Translations under genes and position numbers: made by a program
Notes under the pieces: generated by a model
Databases searched by the model: none
What the model saw: only the letters and a program-made list of their open reading frames with translations
What the model was told of the DNA's origin: nothing
NCBI RefSeq assembly: GCF_000222685.1
Contig: NZ_AFWJ01000179.1
Location: 1-45,137 of the forward strand
DNA from: Vibrio nigripulchritudo ATCC 27043
Lineage (GTDB): Bacteria > Pseudomonadota > Gammaproteobacteria > Enterobacterales > Vibrionaceae
Reading direction: 5' to 3'
Length of the DNA stretch: 45,137 nt
Shown: piece after piece, positions 8,487 through 17,290 of the stretch
Layout of the letters: each line of letters opens with the position of its first letter
Position numbering within the stretch: the stretch's first letter is position 1

Positions 8487-9941
8487 TTATGGAGAAGGCA
8501 GCTCGAGTGTGACCCTGACACCTTTTTCAATGTTCTCGACAATCAGACTGCCGTTGTGCAACTTTGCAACCTGTTCAACGAAGTTCAATCCCAGCCCTGT
8601 GCTCTTGGCTCCGTTTTCTCGCGGAAGGGAGTAAAAGCGTTCTGTCACTCTTTCAAGCGCATACTCGGGAATGGCTGGTCCTTGATTTTCGATAACCAAC
8701 GCTACATGTTCATCCAATTTGGTTACTCGCCAGTGAATTTCACCATGTTCAAAGGCGAAGTCTAAGGCGTTATCCATTAAGTTAAACAAGGCTTGTTTTA
8801 GTAGGAACCCATCTCCCACTAACTCGATTGGCGAGTCCGTGTTCAATTCGCATGTGAGTTGCTTTCTGCTCAAACGTGAATCGGATGCTTGTATGATCTC
8901 TTCCAGCATGGATTTAGGGTTAAGGCGTTCGGTCTTTTCCAGTTCCGGCATTTTTTCTAGCCGGGTCAGATCAAGCAGTTTATCGACCAGCGACTGCATT
9001 CGGTCGCTTTCCCGCTCAATATTGCCCGCAAACCGGGTGATTTTTTCTTCCGGTAACGGCATCTGTAAAATTTCGCTGGCTCCTTTAATGGCAGAAAGCG
9101 GGCTTTTCAGCTCATGAGTCAGTGTCTGAACGTAATCTTCGACGTATTGCTTGCCATCAAGCTGGTTACGCATTTTCTCAAGTGCATCGCTCAGGGTGCT
9201 GTATTCGTAAAAGATTCGGAATTTGGGTTTGGTGACTTTTTCTCCCCGACCCATTTTGTCGGCGTAGTTTTCCAATTTGTGTAAAGCGGAATGGATACGC
9301 CAGGCAATCAAAGCCCCCGCCAGCAGAACTAGCCCCGTCATCCACATCATCCAGAACAGCACATTACGCTTGGAAAGGTCGATGAACGGCTGAACACTGC
9401 GGTTGGCTTTTGCTACGGTGACGCTGCCAATGATTTCGCCCTGATGATAAATGGGAGCCGCAACGTGCATCACGGTAGAGAGCGGATCTTTCGGGTCTTC
9501 AATCGTGCTTCTGGCACCATATTGACCGCGCAAAGTGAGGTAAACGTCGTTCCACTGGGAGTAATCTGCGCCTACATCTTGCTGCCACGAGTCGGCGATG
9601 ACGATGCCGTTTTTATCAGTGATGTAAATTCGGTGGTTGATGACCTTCTTACCAATTTCCCAGATTCTGGCTTCTGGTTCCCGCTTGCCATACGCCGCCA
9701 AAAGACGGGCGAATCGGCTTTCCGTCATCTCACCATTGGCGACGTCTTCCTCTGCTAGCACAGCCAGCAGGTTCGCCATATCCACCAAGGTTTCTTCTGT
9801 CGCCTGACGCACCGTTGGTTTGAGTTCCTGAATCACAGTCTGGCTTACGATGTAAGCCGTCATCCCAACCAGTACGAAATAGAGAAAGAACAGGCGGATT
9901 CCGAGTGGAATTCTGGGCCAGTGTGATGTTTTCCCGGTCAT
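8487..9941 (-). CDS. creC: Sensor histidine kinase CreC
   Basis: The 484-residue protein matches CreC in length and layout: a first membrane helix (~15-35), a periplasmic sensor domain (~40-190; KKVINHRIYITDKNGIVIADS...VMHVAAPIYHQGEIIGSV), a second membrane helix (~195-215), a HAMP-like linker, a dimerisation domain with the phospho-accepting His276 in TLTHELKSPLSAIKGASE, and an HATPase with FNLMDNALDFA and STGLGLNFV. It phosphorylates CreB. Its ATG overlaps the creB stop by four bases, so translation is coupled. Downstream lies an inverted-repeat element before creD. Confidence 0.92.
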   Translation of the reverse strand: MTGKTSHWPRIPLGIRLFFLYFVLVGMTAYIVSQTVIQELKPTVRQATEETLVDMANLLAVLAEEDVANGEMTESRFARLLAAYGKREPEARIWEIGKKVINHRIYITDKNGIVIADSWQQDVGADYSQWNDVYLTLRGQYGARSTIEDPKDPLSTVMHVAAPIYHQGEIIGSVTVAKANRSVQPFIDLSKRNVLFWMMWMTGLVLLAGALIAWRIHSALHKLENYADKMGRGEKVTKPKFRIFYEYSTLSDALEKMRNQLDGKQYVEDYVQTLTHELKSPLSAIKGASEILQMPLPEEKITRFAGNIERESDRMQSLVDKLLDLTRLEKMPELEKTERLNPKSMLEEIIQASDSRLSRKQLTCELNTDSPIELVGDGFLLKQALFNLMDNALDFAFEHGEIHWRVTKLDEHVALVIENQGPAIPEYALERVTERFYSLPRENGAKSTGLGLNFVEQVAKLHNGSLIVENIEKGVRVTLELPSP

Positions 9942-10621
9942 TCCTGCTCCTTCAGATAGTAGTAGCCGAAGCCTCGTTTGGTGCAGATGCGATCCGCCAT
10001 TCCATAAGGCTTCAGTTTGTTGCGGATGGCTTTGATGTGGGAATCAATGTTGCGTTCGTAAACGGCATCAGGCGTCATGTCCGCTGCAACCATGAGTTGC
10101 TCCCGGCTTAATACGTTGGCAGAAACCTCAATCAGCTTATGAAGAATTTTGAATTCTACGGCGGTGAGACCAAGGTGCTCCCCATTGACACTGTAGTCGA
10201 AGTTTTCCGCATATAAACCCGAGGAAGTTGCCGTTTGCATTTCTGGTTCTGAAGTTGGGCTGACCGGGCGGGATTTGATACGTAGCTTAATACGGGCAAG
10301 CATTTCACGTGGGCTAAAGGGTTTGGTGACATAGTCGTCTGCACCGATTTCCAGACCGACCACCCGATCGATTTCATCGTTACGTGCGGTTAGGAAAATA
10401 ATCGGAATCGCAGAAAAGTCCCGAATGGTTTTGCAGAGTTCAAATCCGTTGCCGTCGGGTAAGCCGACATCCAGAACCAGCAGATCGGGATGGTGGGACT
10501 TCAAATGCGCCAGCCCCTCTCCGGCAGTAGAAAACCAGTCCACCTGGTAGCCATCCATTTCCAGAACGTGGATAAGGTTTTCAGCGATAGCAGGCTCATC
10601 TTCAATGATCAGAATATTCAA
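9938..10621 (-). CDS. creB: Response regulator CreB (OmpR family)
   Basis: A 227-residue OmpR-family regulator: receiver domain with the acidic pair EDE (residues 7-9), phospho-acceptor Asp51 in LLVLDVGLPDGNGF and Lys100 in DDYVTKPFSP; then a winged helix DNA-binding domain (~130-225; LTAVEFKILHKLIEV, RNIDSHIKAIRNKLKPYG, CTKRGFGYYY). It is the first gene of creB-creC-creD. In E. coli and Aeromonas CreB activates genes carrying TTCAC direct repeats; I did not find a clean copy of that repeat before creB or creD. A palindrome, AGAGTATACTCT, lies 30 bases upstream. Confidence 0.92.
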   Translation of the reverse strand: MNILIIEDEPAIAENLIHVLEMDGYQVDWFSTAGEGLAHLKSHHPDLLVLDVGLPDGNGFELCKTIRDFSAIPIIFLTARNDEIDRVVGLEIGADDYVTKPFSPREMLARIKLRIKSRPVSPTSEPEMQTATSSGLYAENFDYSVNGEHLGLTAVEFKILHKLIEVSANVLSREQLMVAADMTPDAVYERNIDSHIKAIRNKLKPYGMADRICTKRGFGYYYLKEQE

Positions 10622-10650
10622 AATTCGACTCGATTCAGCAGGATATGCGT

Positions 10651-10662
10651 AGAGTATACTCT
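10651..10662. promoter_or_regulatory. Perfect palindrome upstream of creB
   Basis: AGAGTATACTCT is a 12-base perfect palindrome 30 bases before the creB start, a good place for an operator. No binding protein can be assigned. Confidence 0.35.
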
Positions 10663-10727
10663 TCTGTCGAAATCAAAAGTAAGGATAGATGATGGATTTT
10701 CGATAAGCCGATTCTTTGCAGAGTTAA

Positions 10728-11480
10728 TTAGACAATTAAATCTATAAAGAAAGGTGCCATAAGTCTTATGGCTATCAGGAATAAAACCAGTGCGATACCT
10801 TTTCTCATCGTATTTGGTTCGATATCGCTTGGGTATTTCTGGGTGAGATACGTGACCACCATAACTAAAGGAATAGCAATGGCAGAGATGGTCAGGATCT
10901 CTGGAGTGAGCTGACTTTCCCACGCCAAAATGATGGTTCGGGACAGAGAACTGCACAGAAAGGTCGAAAGAAGCAATGCGCGAATATGTTCGATTGCCAT
11001 TGGCTGACGGTAAAAGTGATAAATCAGTGGGGGACCACCCAAACCAAACAAACCACCGCTCAGCCCTGACGCAAAACCTGCAACAGAGAAACTAGCAAAA
11101 CTCGACAGCTCTTGTTTTGCGGCAGTGCGTCGGAACAGGCTGATGGCACTGTACAGAATCATCCCGCCCAGCAAGAATTCCAATACGCTCAAAGCATCTC
11201 CACTCAGGTGGTTGAGACCCCAAACACCGATATACACACCGGGAATTGAACCAAGAACAGTGAATACCCACTTACGCCAGGGTGTGCGCCTTCCCACTGC
11301 TTTTAACGCTGTTACGCAGTTGGCGACTGTGATCAGACTGATGATTGCAGCGACGACTGGCAAACTGTACAGCTTAAAAGCACTGGTGAGCCCAACAATG
11401 ATGATGGCAAGCCCAAACCCCGTCACGGTCTGGAAATAAGTGCCAAAGGCAATAATGACGAGCAACAGGGTCAGTTCCAT
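10728..11480 (-). CDS. TSUP-family (TauE/SafE) membrane transporter, second copy
   Basis: A 250-residue hydrophobic protein with the TSUP pattern (FGTYFQTVTGFGLAIIIVGLTSAF near the N-terminus; SVAGFASGLSGGLFGLGGPPLIYHFYRQP in the second half). Its start lies 15 bases after the pta stop, so the two form an operon. Pta and TauE are found together in bacterial sulfonate degradation, where sulfoacetaldehyde acetyltransferase (Xsc) makes acetyl phosphate and sulfite, Pta makes acetyl-CoA and TauE exports sulfite. No xsc gene lies in the window. Sulfite export is therefore an inference from context. Confidence 0.82.
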   Translation of the reverse strand: MELTLLLVIIAFGTYFQTVTGFGLAIIIVGLTSAFKLYSLPVVAAIISLITVANCVTALKAVGRRTPWRKWVFTVLGSIPGVYIGVWGLNHLSGDALSVLEFLLGGMILYSAISLFRRTAAKQELSSFASFSVAGFASGLSGGLFGLGGPPLIYHFYRQPMAIEHIRALLLSTFLCSSLSRTIILAWESQLTPEILTISAIAIPLVMVVTYLTQKYPSDIEPNTMRKGIALVLFLIAIRLMAPFFIDLIV

Positions 11481-11495
11481 TCGTGGTTGGCTACC

Positions 11496-12494
11496 TCAGG
11501 TATGTTGTGCTTGAACAACAGTTGTCGCGATAACGTGAAAGATATCGTCTTCACTGCATCCTCTGGATAAATCATTTGCGGGTTTGGCTAATCCTTGTAG
11601 AAGAGGACCAATGGCTTTTGCTCCACTCAGCCTTTCAGCCAGTTTATAGCCTATGTTGCCCGCTTCCAGGTTGGGAAAAACCAGAATATTCGCATCCCCC
11701 TGCACCGCAGAGTTAGGGGATTTTTTTGAAGCTATCTCTTTAACAATAGCGGCATCAAACTGAACATCCTCATCAATTGTAAGATCGGGGTGCTTATTTT
11801 TTACCAGCTTGGCTGCGTTTATTACTTTATCAACAGCAGAGTGTTGTGCGCTACCGTTTGTTGAGAACGAGAGCATGGCAATCCTTGGCTCCACATTAAG
11901 AAGTTGTGTGGCGCTTTTAGAGGCGGTGATAGCTATGTTTGCCAGTTGCTCTTCATTTGGGTCTACGACCAATCCACAATCCGTAAAGATAAGCGAACCT
12001 TTGTGCTGGTGAAAAGGCTCGCAAAGCATCATGATGAAAAAGCTCGATACCAGCGGAAAGTCGCGATTAGTACCAATGAGTTGAATGGCATGCCGAACCA
12101 CTTCTGCCGTGGTGTGAACTGCGCCTGCGACGAGACCATCGGCATAACCCTGCCTGACCAGCATGTTAGCGAAAACCAGCGGCTGATCGATGATCCGAGT
12201 GGCATCTTCCTGAGTCATTCCCTTATGTTTCCTTGCTTCATACATTGCCTGAGCCAGATCTGGCTTCCATTCTGAATTATGGGTTTCGACCAGTGTCAGT
12301 TCATGCAGATCTAACCCTTGTGCCCTTGCCTGAGTTTCGAGATCTCGATTACTGCCTACTAAAATGACTTTGGCAATATTTTCTTTTTGGGCTCGCAGAG
12401 CGGCTTTGATGACCCGCGGATCCTGACCTTCACAAAGAGCAATGGTTTTTGGGTTTTCCTTGGCACTAAGAATGATGCGTTCTATTGCTTTCAT
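11496..12494 (-). CDS. pta: Phosphate acetyltransferase, short form
   Basis: The 332-residue protein is the catalytic PTA_PTB domain alone, without the N-terminal DRTGG/CobB-like part of the long housekeeping Pta. Recognised segments are LCEGQDPRVIKAALRA, MLVRQGYADGLVAGAVHTTAEVVRHAIQLIG, FSTNGSAQHSAVDKV and NILVFPNLEAGNIGYKLAERLSGAKAIGPLLQGLAKPANDLSRG. It converts acetyl phosphate and CoA to acetyl-CoA. The start has a GGAA seven bases upstream. It heads an operon with a TSUP exporter and is divergent from an IclR regulator, with matched operator-like sites between. This pattern fits a dedicated catabolic Pta, as in sulfonate use, not central acetate metabolism. Confidence 0.9.
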   Translation of the reverse strand: MKAIERIILSAKENPKTIALCEGQDPRVIKAALRAQKENIAKVILVGSNRDLETQARAQGLDLHELTLVETHNSEWKPDLAQAMYEARKHKGMTQEDATRIIDQPLVFANMLVRQGYADGLVAGAVHTTAEVVRHAIQLIGTNRDFPLVSSFFIMMLCEPFHQHKGSLIFTDCGLVVDPNEEQLANIAITASKSATQLLNVEPRIAMLSFSTNGSAQHSAVDKVINAAKLVKNKHPDLTIDEDVQFDAAIVKEIASKKSPNSAVQGDANILVFPNLEAGNIGYKLAERLSGAKAIGPLLQGLAKPANDLSRGCSEDDIFHVIATTVVQAQHT

Positions 12495-12529
12495 GTTTAA
12501 ATTCCATTTATTGATACATTTTGTTCCGT

Positions 12530-12609
12530 AAAATGATTTATTATAGTAATGCTAACGACTGACACCCCATAGATCAATGTAAAATCCGCTATGTGGTATA
12601 AATCATTTT
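12530..12609. promoter_or_regulatory. Divergent promoter region with 12-bp inverted repeat
   Basis: AAAATGATTTAT at 12530-12541 and its exact complement ATAAATCATTTT at 12598-12609 stand 56 bases apart in the 130-base gap between pta and the IclR gene, one copy near each start. IclR-family proteins bind such paired sites as tetramers. Control of both operons by the IclR is the likely reading. Confidence 0.55.
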
Positions 12610-12669
12610 GCTTTCTTGCTATAAGTGATGGCGTCAGAAGACCTTGTTTCAAATAAAGCCCGGAGAGTT

Positions 12670-13485
12670 ATGGATAGCCAGTCATCCCCTCATCTTCCCA
12701 AAGTGGAAGGAGACACGCCCACTTTGCGTCTTTTTGCGTTGTTAGAAGTGATTGCCGAAAAGGACGAATTTTTTTCTTTACAGAGTTTGGTTGAAGAAAC
12801 CGGTTTGCCGAAACCAACCCTGCACCGGATGCTTCAGCAACTGGAGAGCGCAGGTATTGTCCAGCGTGACCATGATGACAGGCATTACAGCACTGGAATT
12901 CGGCTTCGTCGGTTTGCAGAAAAGCTTTTGCTGAACAGCACAATCCACAGCGCAAGGCATGCGGTATTGTTGCAACTGCAAAAAGAGGTCGGAGAAAGCT
13001 GTAATCTAACGGCCCTCTCGGGAGGTGAGATTGTTTATGTGGATAGGGTAGAGACAGAAGCACCGCTGAGATTCTACCTGCACCCTGGTTCGCGAGTTCC
13101 GGTTCATTGTAGCGCCACTGGTAAATTGTTCCTCGCCAACATGAATGCGAAACAGCGCCGTCGAGTCCTGACCACCACAGAGCTTGAACGCTATACTCAA
13201 CACACCAAAACCAGCATCGAAGAGCTTGAAGAAGAACTGGATATCGTGAAAAACAACGGTTATGCCATCGATAACGAAGAGTTTCTTCCCGGTCTGTTTT
13301 GCGTGGCGGTACTGGTGCCTTCAAAACGTGGTCGCTCTAATCTTGGTATCGCTATTCAGGCGCCTATTATTCGTCTAAAACCAGAACAGGCTTTGCATTT
13401 TCTTCCGGCTTTGCAGCGCGCAGCCAATGCATTAGCCAAAATAGAAGAGGAAGAAGATGAATTTCTGGCTGGAAATGGTGACTGA
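12670..13485 (+). CDS. IclR-family transcriptional regulator
   Basis: IclR protein with an N-terminal winged helix (TLRLFALLEVIAEKDEFFSLQSLVEETGLPKPTLHRMLQQLESAGIVQRD) and a C-terminal effector domain (LQKEVGESCNLTALSGGEIVYVDRVET, VPVHCSATGKLFLA, YAIDNEEFLPGLFCVAVLV). The frame can also start at GTG 12625 or ATG 12628; I chose ATG 12670 (271 residues) because GGAGAG lies just before it and the extra N-terminal residues are not part of the domain. It is followed after three bases by a GntR gene and then an EamA carrier, all one operon, divergent from pta-TSUP. The ligand is unknown. Confidence 0.88.
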   Translation: MDSQSSPHLPKVEGDTPTLRLFALLEVIAEKDEFFSLQSLVEETGLPKPTLHRMLQQLESAGIVQRDHDDRHYSTGIRLRRFAEKLLLNSTIHSARHAVLLQLQKEVGESCNLTALSGGEIVYVDRVETEAPLRFYLHPGSRVPVHCSATGKLFLANMNAKQRRRVLTTTELERYTQHTKTSIEELEEELDIVKNNGYAIDNEEFLPGLFCVAVLVPSKRGRSNLGIAIQAPIIRLKPEQALHFLPALQRAANALAKIEEEEDEFLAGNGD

Positions 13486-13488
13486 TCA

Positions 13489-14193
13489 GTGCAATACGTC
13501 GATATAAAAACCGTTATTGAAGAACAGATAGAGTCGGGTTTGTTACCCGCAGGGCAAAAACTACCGCCGGAGCGGAAACTTGCAGAGTCATTTAATACGA
13601 CGCGGGTAACACTGCGAGAGGCGCTGTCGCTTCTGGAAACAGAAGGCAAGATATTCAGAGAAGATCGACGGGGATGGTTTATTTCTCCGTCAGCCATGCG
13701 TTATGACCCGGGTAAGGACTTCAGTTTTACCGCACTTGCAAAAGCCAATGAGCGCAATCCAAGAACCGAAGTGTTAAAGGCAAAGACAGTACTGGCGACA
13801 AAATACGCGTCGCAGATACTCGATCTTCAGCCTTTCTCAGATGTTCACCAAATTGAGCGCTTACGTTTTCTGGACGAGAGACCCGTGGTTTATGTGACAC
13901 ATTACGTGCAGCCAGACTTTGCACCAACGCTTCTTGAACACGATCTGACTCATTCGTTAAGTGGCATTTGCTCGTCTGAATTTGGTGTTCATCCCGCCTC
14001 AACGCAGATCAGGCTGCGAACCACTTCACTGCTTGGAGAAATCGCTCAGGCATTACGGGCTACGCCCGGCGCCCCCGCAATGGTGATAGAAAGAACCTGT
14101 ATGGATGCTACAGGTGCCATCATTGATTGCAGAGTGGAATACTGGCGCCATGACGCCATCAGCATTGAATCTACTGTGGAGTTGAAAATCTAA
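13489..14193 (+). CDS. GntR-family regulator with UTRA domain
   Basis: A 234-residue HutC/PhnF-type protein: N-terminal GntR winged helix (YVDIKTVIEEQIESGLLPAGQKLPPERKLAESFNTTRVTLREALSLLETEGKIFREDRRGWFIS) and a C-terminal UTRA ligand domain (VHQIERLRFLDERPVVYVTHYVQPDF...VIERTCMDATGAIIDCRVEYWRHD). It starts at GTG three bases after the IclR stop and ends five bases before the EamA gene. UTRA domains bind small effectors such as sugars, histidine-pathway or phosphonate-pathway compounds; which one applies here is unknown. Two regulators of different families in one operon is unusual. Confidence 0.88.
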   Translation: MQYVDIKTVIEEQIESGLLPAGQKLPPERKLAESFNTTRVTLREALSLLETEGKIFREDRRGWFISPSAMRYDPGKDFSFTALAKANERNPRTEVLKAKTVLATKYASQILDLQPFSDVHQIERLRFLDERPVVYVTHYVQPDFAPTLLEHDLTHSLSGICSSEFGVHPASTQIRLRTTSLLGEIAQALRATPGAPAMVIERTCMDATGAIIDCRVEYWRHDAISIESTVELKI

Positions 14194-14197
14194 ATCG

Positions 14198-15100
14198 ATG
14201 TCGACATTTACCATAGTGCTGGTGATTTTTTCCGCATTGCTGCATGCAAGCTGGAACATCATTGGCAAGTCGAAACAGGGGGCAGGAGGTGCATTTTTTC
14301 TGGCCTCATCTTTTGCTCCGACCCTTTTGTTGTTTCCTTTTACTTTGTGGTTTCTGACCTACCCAGAGGTATCACTCCCAGTTGAATTCTGGTTGTGGGT
14401 GATGATCAGTGCAGCTTTTCAAGCGCTTTATATTCTGGGGTTAGCGTATGCTTACCAACGTGCCGATGTTGGGGTGATATATCCCATTGCGCGAGCATTG
14501 CCAGTGTTAATGGTGGGTGTAGGAACCGCCATTCTGGGGCAGGTACTTTCCTTACCTCAATGGATAGGGTTTGGGCTGATTACTTTGGGGTGCTTGTGTG
14601 TCCCATTAGTCTCATTTCGTCAATTTAAGCTGGCAGATTACATGAATGCCGGTGTTGCTTGGGCGTTGGTCGCAGCAATAGGCACCACTGGATATTCGAT
14701 TCTGGATAAAGTCGCGATAGACATTGTTTCTCACAGCGTCGCGGGCATTCACAACGCTCAGCAGGTGGCCATTTTTTATCTCGGTGTTCAGTTTGGTTTT
14801 ATGGCGATGACCCTGAGCCTGGTGTTTGCTGTCAGGAAAAAATGGGATGTGTTTGCAGCAGGCTGGGCGATGAAGAAGTCAGCGACGGTCGCGGGCATTA
14901 TGATGGGTGTGACGTATACGCTCGTTCTTTATGCCATGACTCTGACTGAGAACGTGAGCCTGGTTGTGGCACTGCGCCAGACCAGCATTATTTTTGGTTT
15001 GTTGCTTGGCATCGTTTTCTTGAAAGAGAAATGGCTCTATACGCGGGGCGTCGGTGTGATTTGTATTGTTGCTGGCTTGGTTTTGGCGCTTACCAACTAA
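14198..15100 (+). CDS. EamA/DMT-family membrane transporter
   Basis: The 300-residue protein has about ten hydrophobic segments in two EamA repeats (residues ~1-140 and ~150-300), with typical EamA features such as LLHASWNIIGKSKQGAGG near the N-terminus, YQRADVGVIYPIARALPVLMVGVGTAILGQVLS ending the first repeat, and VSLVVALRQTSIIFGLLLGIVFLKEKW ending the second. These proteins export or import small metabolites. It is the third gene of the IclR-GntR-EamA operon and ends at a strong bidirectional terminator. The substrate is unknown but is presumably tied to the effectors of the two upstream regulators. Confidence 0.87.
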   Translation: MSTFTIVLVIFSALLHASWNIIGKSKQGAGGAFFLASSFAPTLLLFPFTLWFLTYPEVSLPVEFWLWVMISAAFQALYILGLAYAYQRADVGVIYPIARALPVLMVGVGTAILGQVLSLPQWIGFGLITLGCLCVPLVSFRQFKLADYMNAGVAWALVAAIGTTGYSILDKVAIDIVSHSVAGIHNAQQVAIFYLGVQFGFMAMTLSLVFAVRKKWDVFAAGWAMKKSATVAGIMMGVTYTLVLYAMTLTENVSLVVALRQTSIIFGLLLGIVFLKEKWLYTRGVGVICIVAGLVLALTN

Positions 15101-15126
15101 AAATGCCTCGTTAAACGAGGCATTTT
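15101..15126. terminator. Bidirectional terminator
   Basis: An 11-bp perfect stem, AAATGCCTCGT (15101-15111) with ACGAGGCATTT (15115-15125), with T-runs on both strands, sits between convergent genes. Confidence 0.92.
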
Positions 15127-15151
15127 GTTATTAGATTCTAACTGTACTGGC

Positions 15152-17290
15152 TTACTTACCGCGTTGCCAGCCGTGGAATTTCTGAACCCACTCCAGCAAT
15201 TTCTCTGGGGCATTGGCTTTCTTCCAAACTCCAGCGGTGTATTTAGCCGCTTCACTCATGGTTGGATAAGGGTGAACCGTACCCAGAATCTTGTTCAGAC
15301 CAAGGTTGTACTTCATCGCGAGCGTAAATTCAGCCAGCAACTCTCCAGCACCATGTCCGACAATGGTGACGCCCAGAATCGTATCTTTGCCTTTAGGCGT
15401 AATGACCTTGATAAAACCGATGTCTGCACCATCCGTGATAGCGCGGTCCAGATCGTCGATGCCATAAGTCGCCACTTCGTAATCGATGCCTTTTTGTTTG
15501 GCTTCGCTCTCGTTAATCCCCACTCGTGCGACTTCTGGTGTAGTGTAAGTCGCAGCAGGCATTACGCGGTAATCTGCTTTGAACTTCTTAAACTGACCAA
15601 ACAAGCCGTTCACAGCGGCATACCATGCCTGATGAGCAGCGGCGTGTGTCAGCTGGAATGGACCACATACGTCACCCACAGCGAAGATATTCGGATACTT
15701 GGTTTGCAGGAAGTCGTTCACTTCAACCGTACCACGGTTAGTGACTTCAATACCCAAATCTTCCAGACCGAAGCCTTTCACGTTGGCAACACGACCAAGA
15801 GCAAGCAGTACTTTATCGAAGTACACGCGTTTGGTTTCGCCATTATGCTCAAGCTCTGCAAACTGACCTTGGTCATCACGACCAAACTGTGCCGCTTTGT
15901 GACCCGTGAGCAGGTTCACTCCATCCTCTGTTAGGTGGCTAGCAACGAGCTCAGAAGCTTCTCTGTCTTCACGAATCAGGATTTGCTCTGCCATTTCAAC
16001 CAGAGTTACATCTGATCCCAGAAGGCTAAAGCTTTGTGCCAATTCACAGCCGATTGGTCCACCACCTAATACAAGCAACTTTTCAGGCTGTTCACGTAAT
16101 TCCCATACGTTGTCGGATGTCAGGTATTCCACTTCGTTAAGCCCAGGAATACCCGGTACGAGCGGGCGAGCGCCAGTGGCGATAACGATATTTTTGGTGG
16201 TGATGCGCTCACCGTTAACTTCTACTTCCCATGGTGAAAGGACTTTGGCTTCACCAGTGACGCAATCCACACCCAATGATGTGTAACGCTCAACAGAATC
16301 GTGAGGTTCGATACCGGCAATCACATCTTGCACGCGTTCCATTACGGCAGAAAAGTCCGCTTTGGCTTCGCCAGCTTCGATACCGAAGCGCTTAGCCTGA
16401 GAAATCTCTTTCATGGTGTGAGCTGCACGAATTAAAGCTTTGGAAGGTACACAACCTGTGTTCAAACAGTCACCACCCATCTTGTGACGCTCAATCAGTG
16501 TCACTTTAGCTTTCACTGCTGCGGCAATGTAAGCCGATACCAAACCACCAGAACCTGCACCAATCACAACCATGTTGGTGTCGAATTTTGATGGCTTTTT
16601 GTAGCCTTCGTAAACTTTACGTGCAGCGATGATATCAACCAGTTTCTTCGCAATCAGAGGGAACAAACCCAGCAATACAAACGAAAGCAGAATTGGAGGA
16701 GAGATGATGCCCGCTAGTGAATCAATTTCAGCAAGCTGAGTACCAGCATTCACATAAACGGCTGTGCCTGCCAGCATACCTAACTGGCTCACCCAGTAGA
16801 AATCGCGCGCTTTGATTGGCGTCAGACCCATCAACAGGTTGACAACAAAGAAAGGGAAAACCGGAATTAAGCGAAGGGTGAACAGGTAAAACTTACCCTG
16901 TTTCTCAACGCCTTCATTAATGGCAGAAAGACGATCGCCAAATTTACTCTGCACCCAGTCACGCAACAAGAATCGGCTGAACAGGAAAGCGAGTGTCGCA
17001 CCAACGGAGCTGGCGAATGACACCAGTAACAGACCCCAGCCAAAGCCAAACAGTGCACCGCCCAATAACGTCATAATGGCAGCGCCTGGTAATGACAGCG
17101 CCGTTACGATGACGTAGATAACGAAGTAACTCACGCTAGATAGCAGCGGGTTGTCTTGAATTAGTGAAGACAACTGCTCTTGCTGTTGCTTCGCGGTTTC
17201 CAGAGTCAGGAAGCGCCCCAAGTCGAGGCTAAACCATAAAACGATGAACCCGATTATCCCGAGTGCAAGAAATATCTTTTTTTTGCTCAT
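15152..17290 (-). CDS. TVP38/DedA-like membrane domain fused to a flavin disulfide oxidoreductase
   Basis: The 712-residue protein has two parts. Residues ~1-225 form a TVP38/TMEM64 (SNARE-associated/DedA-like) membrane domain, with helices around LSSVSYFVIYVIVTALSLPGAAIMTLLGGALFG and the family pattern FYLFTLRLIPVFPFFVVNLLMGLTPI. Residues ~235-712 form a mercuric-reductase-like pyridine nucleotide-disulfide oxidoreductase: FAD motif GAGSGG (244-249), redox-active Cys275 and Cys280 in GGDCLNTGCVPSK, an NAD(P) site around VLGGGPIGCELAQ and the C-terminal HPYPTMSE pair. The N-terminal metal-binding domain of MerA is absent. A membrane-tethered dithiol oxidoreductase is likely; the substrate is unknown. 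ATG 17290 is chosen over GTG 17293 because AAGGA lies six bases away. Confidence 0.9.
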   Translation of the reverse strand: MSKKKIFLALGIIGFIVLWFSLDLGRFLTLETAKQQQEQLSSLIQDNPLLSSVSYFVIYVIVTALSLPGAAIMTLLGGALFGFGWGLLLVSFASSVGATLAFLFSRFLLRDWVQSKFGDRLSAINEGVEKQGKFYLFTLRLIPVFPFFVVNLLMGLTPIKARDFYWVSQLGMLAGTAVYVNAGTQLAEIDSLAGIISPPILLSFVLLGLFPLIAKKLVDIIAARKVYEGYKKPSKFDTNMVVIGAGSGGLVSAYIAAAVKAKVTLIERHKMGGDCLNTGCVPSKALIRAAHTMKEISQAKRFGIEAGEAKADFSAVMERVQDVIAGIEPHDSVERYTSLGVDCVTGEAKVLSPWEVEVNGERITTKNIVIATGARPLVPGIPGLNEVEYLTSDNVWELREQPEKLLVLGGGPIGCELAQSFSLLGSDVTLVEMAEQILIREDREASELVASHLTEDGVNLLTGHKAAQFGRDDQGQFAELEHNGETKRVYFDKVLLALGRVANVKGFGLEDLGIEVTNRGTVEVNDFLQTKYPNIFAVGDVCGPFQLTHAAAHQAWYAAVNGLFGQFKKFKADYRVMPAATYTTPEVARVGINESEAKQKGIDYEVATYGIDDLDRAITDGADIGFIKVITPKGKDTILGVTIVGHGAGELLAEFTLAMKYNLGLNKILGTVHPYPTMSEAAKYTAGVWKKANAPEKLLEWVQKFHGWQRGK

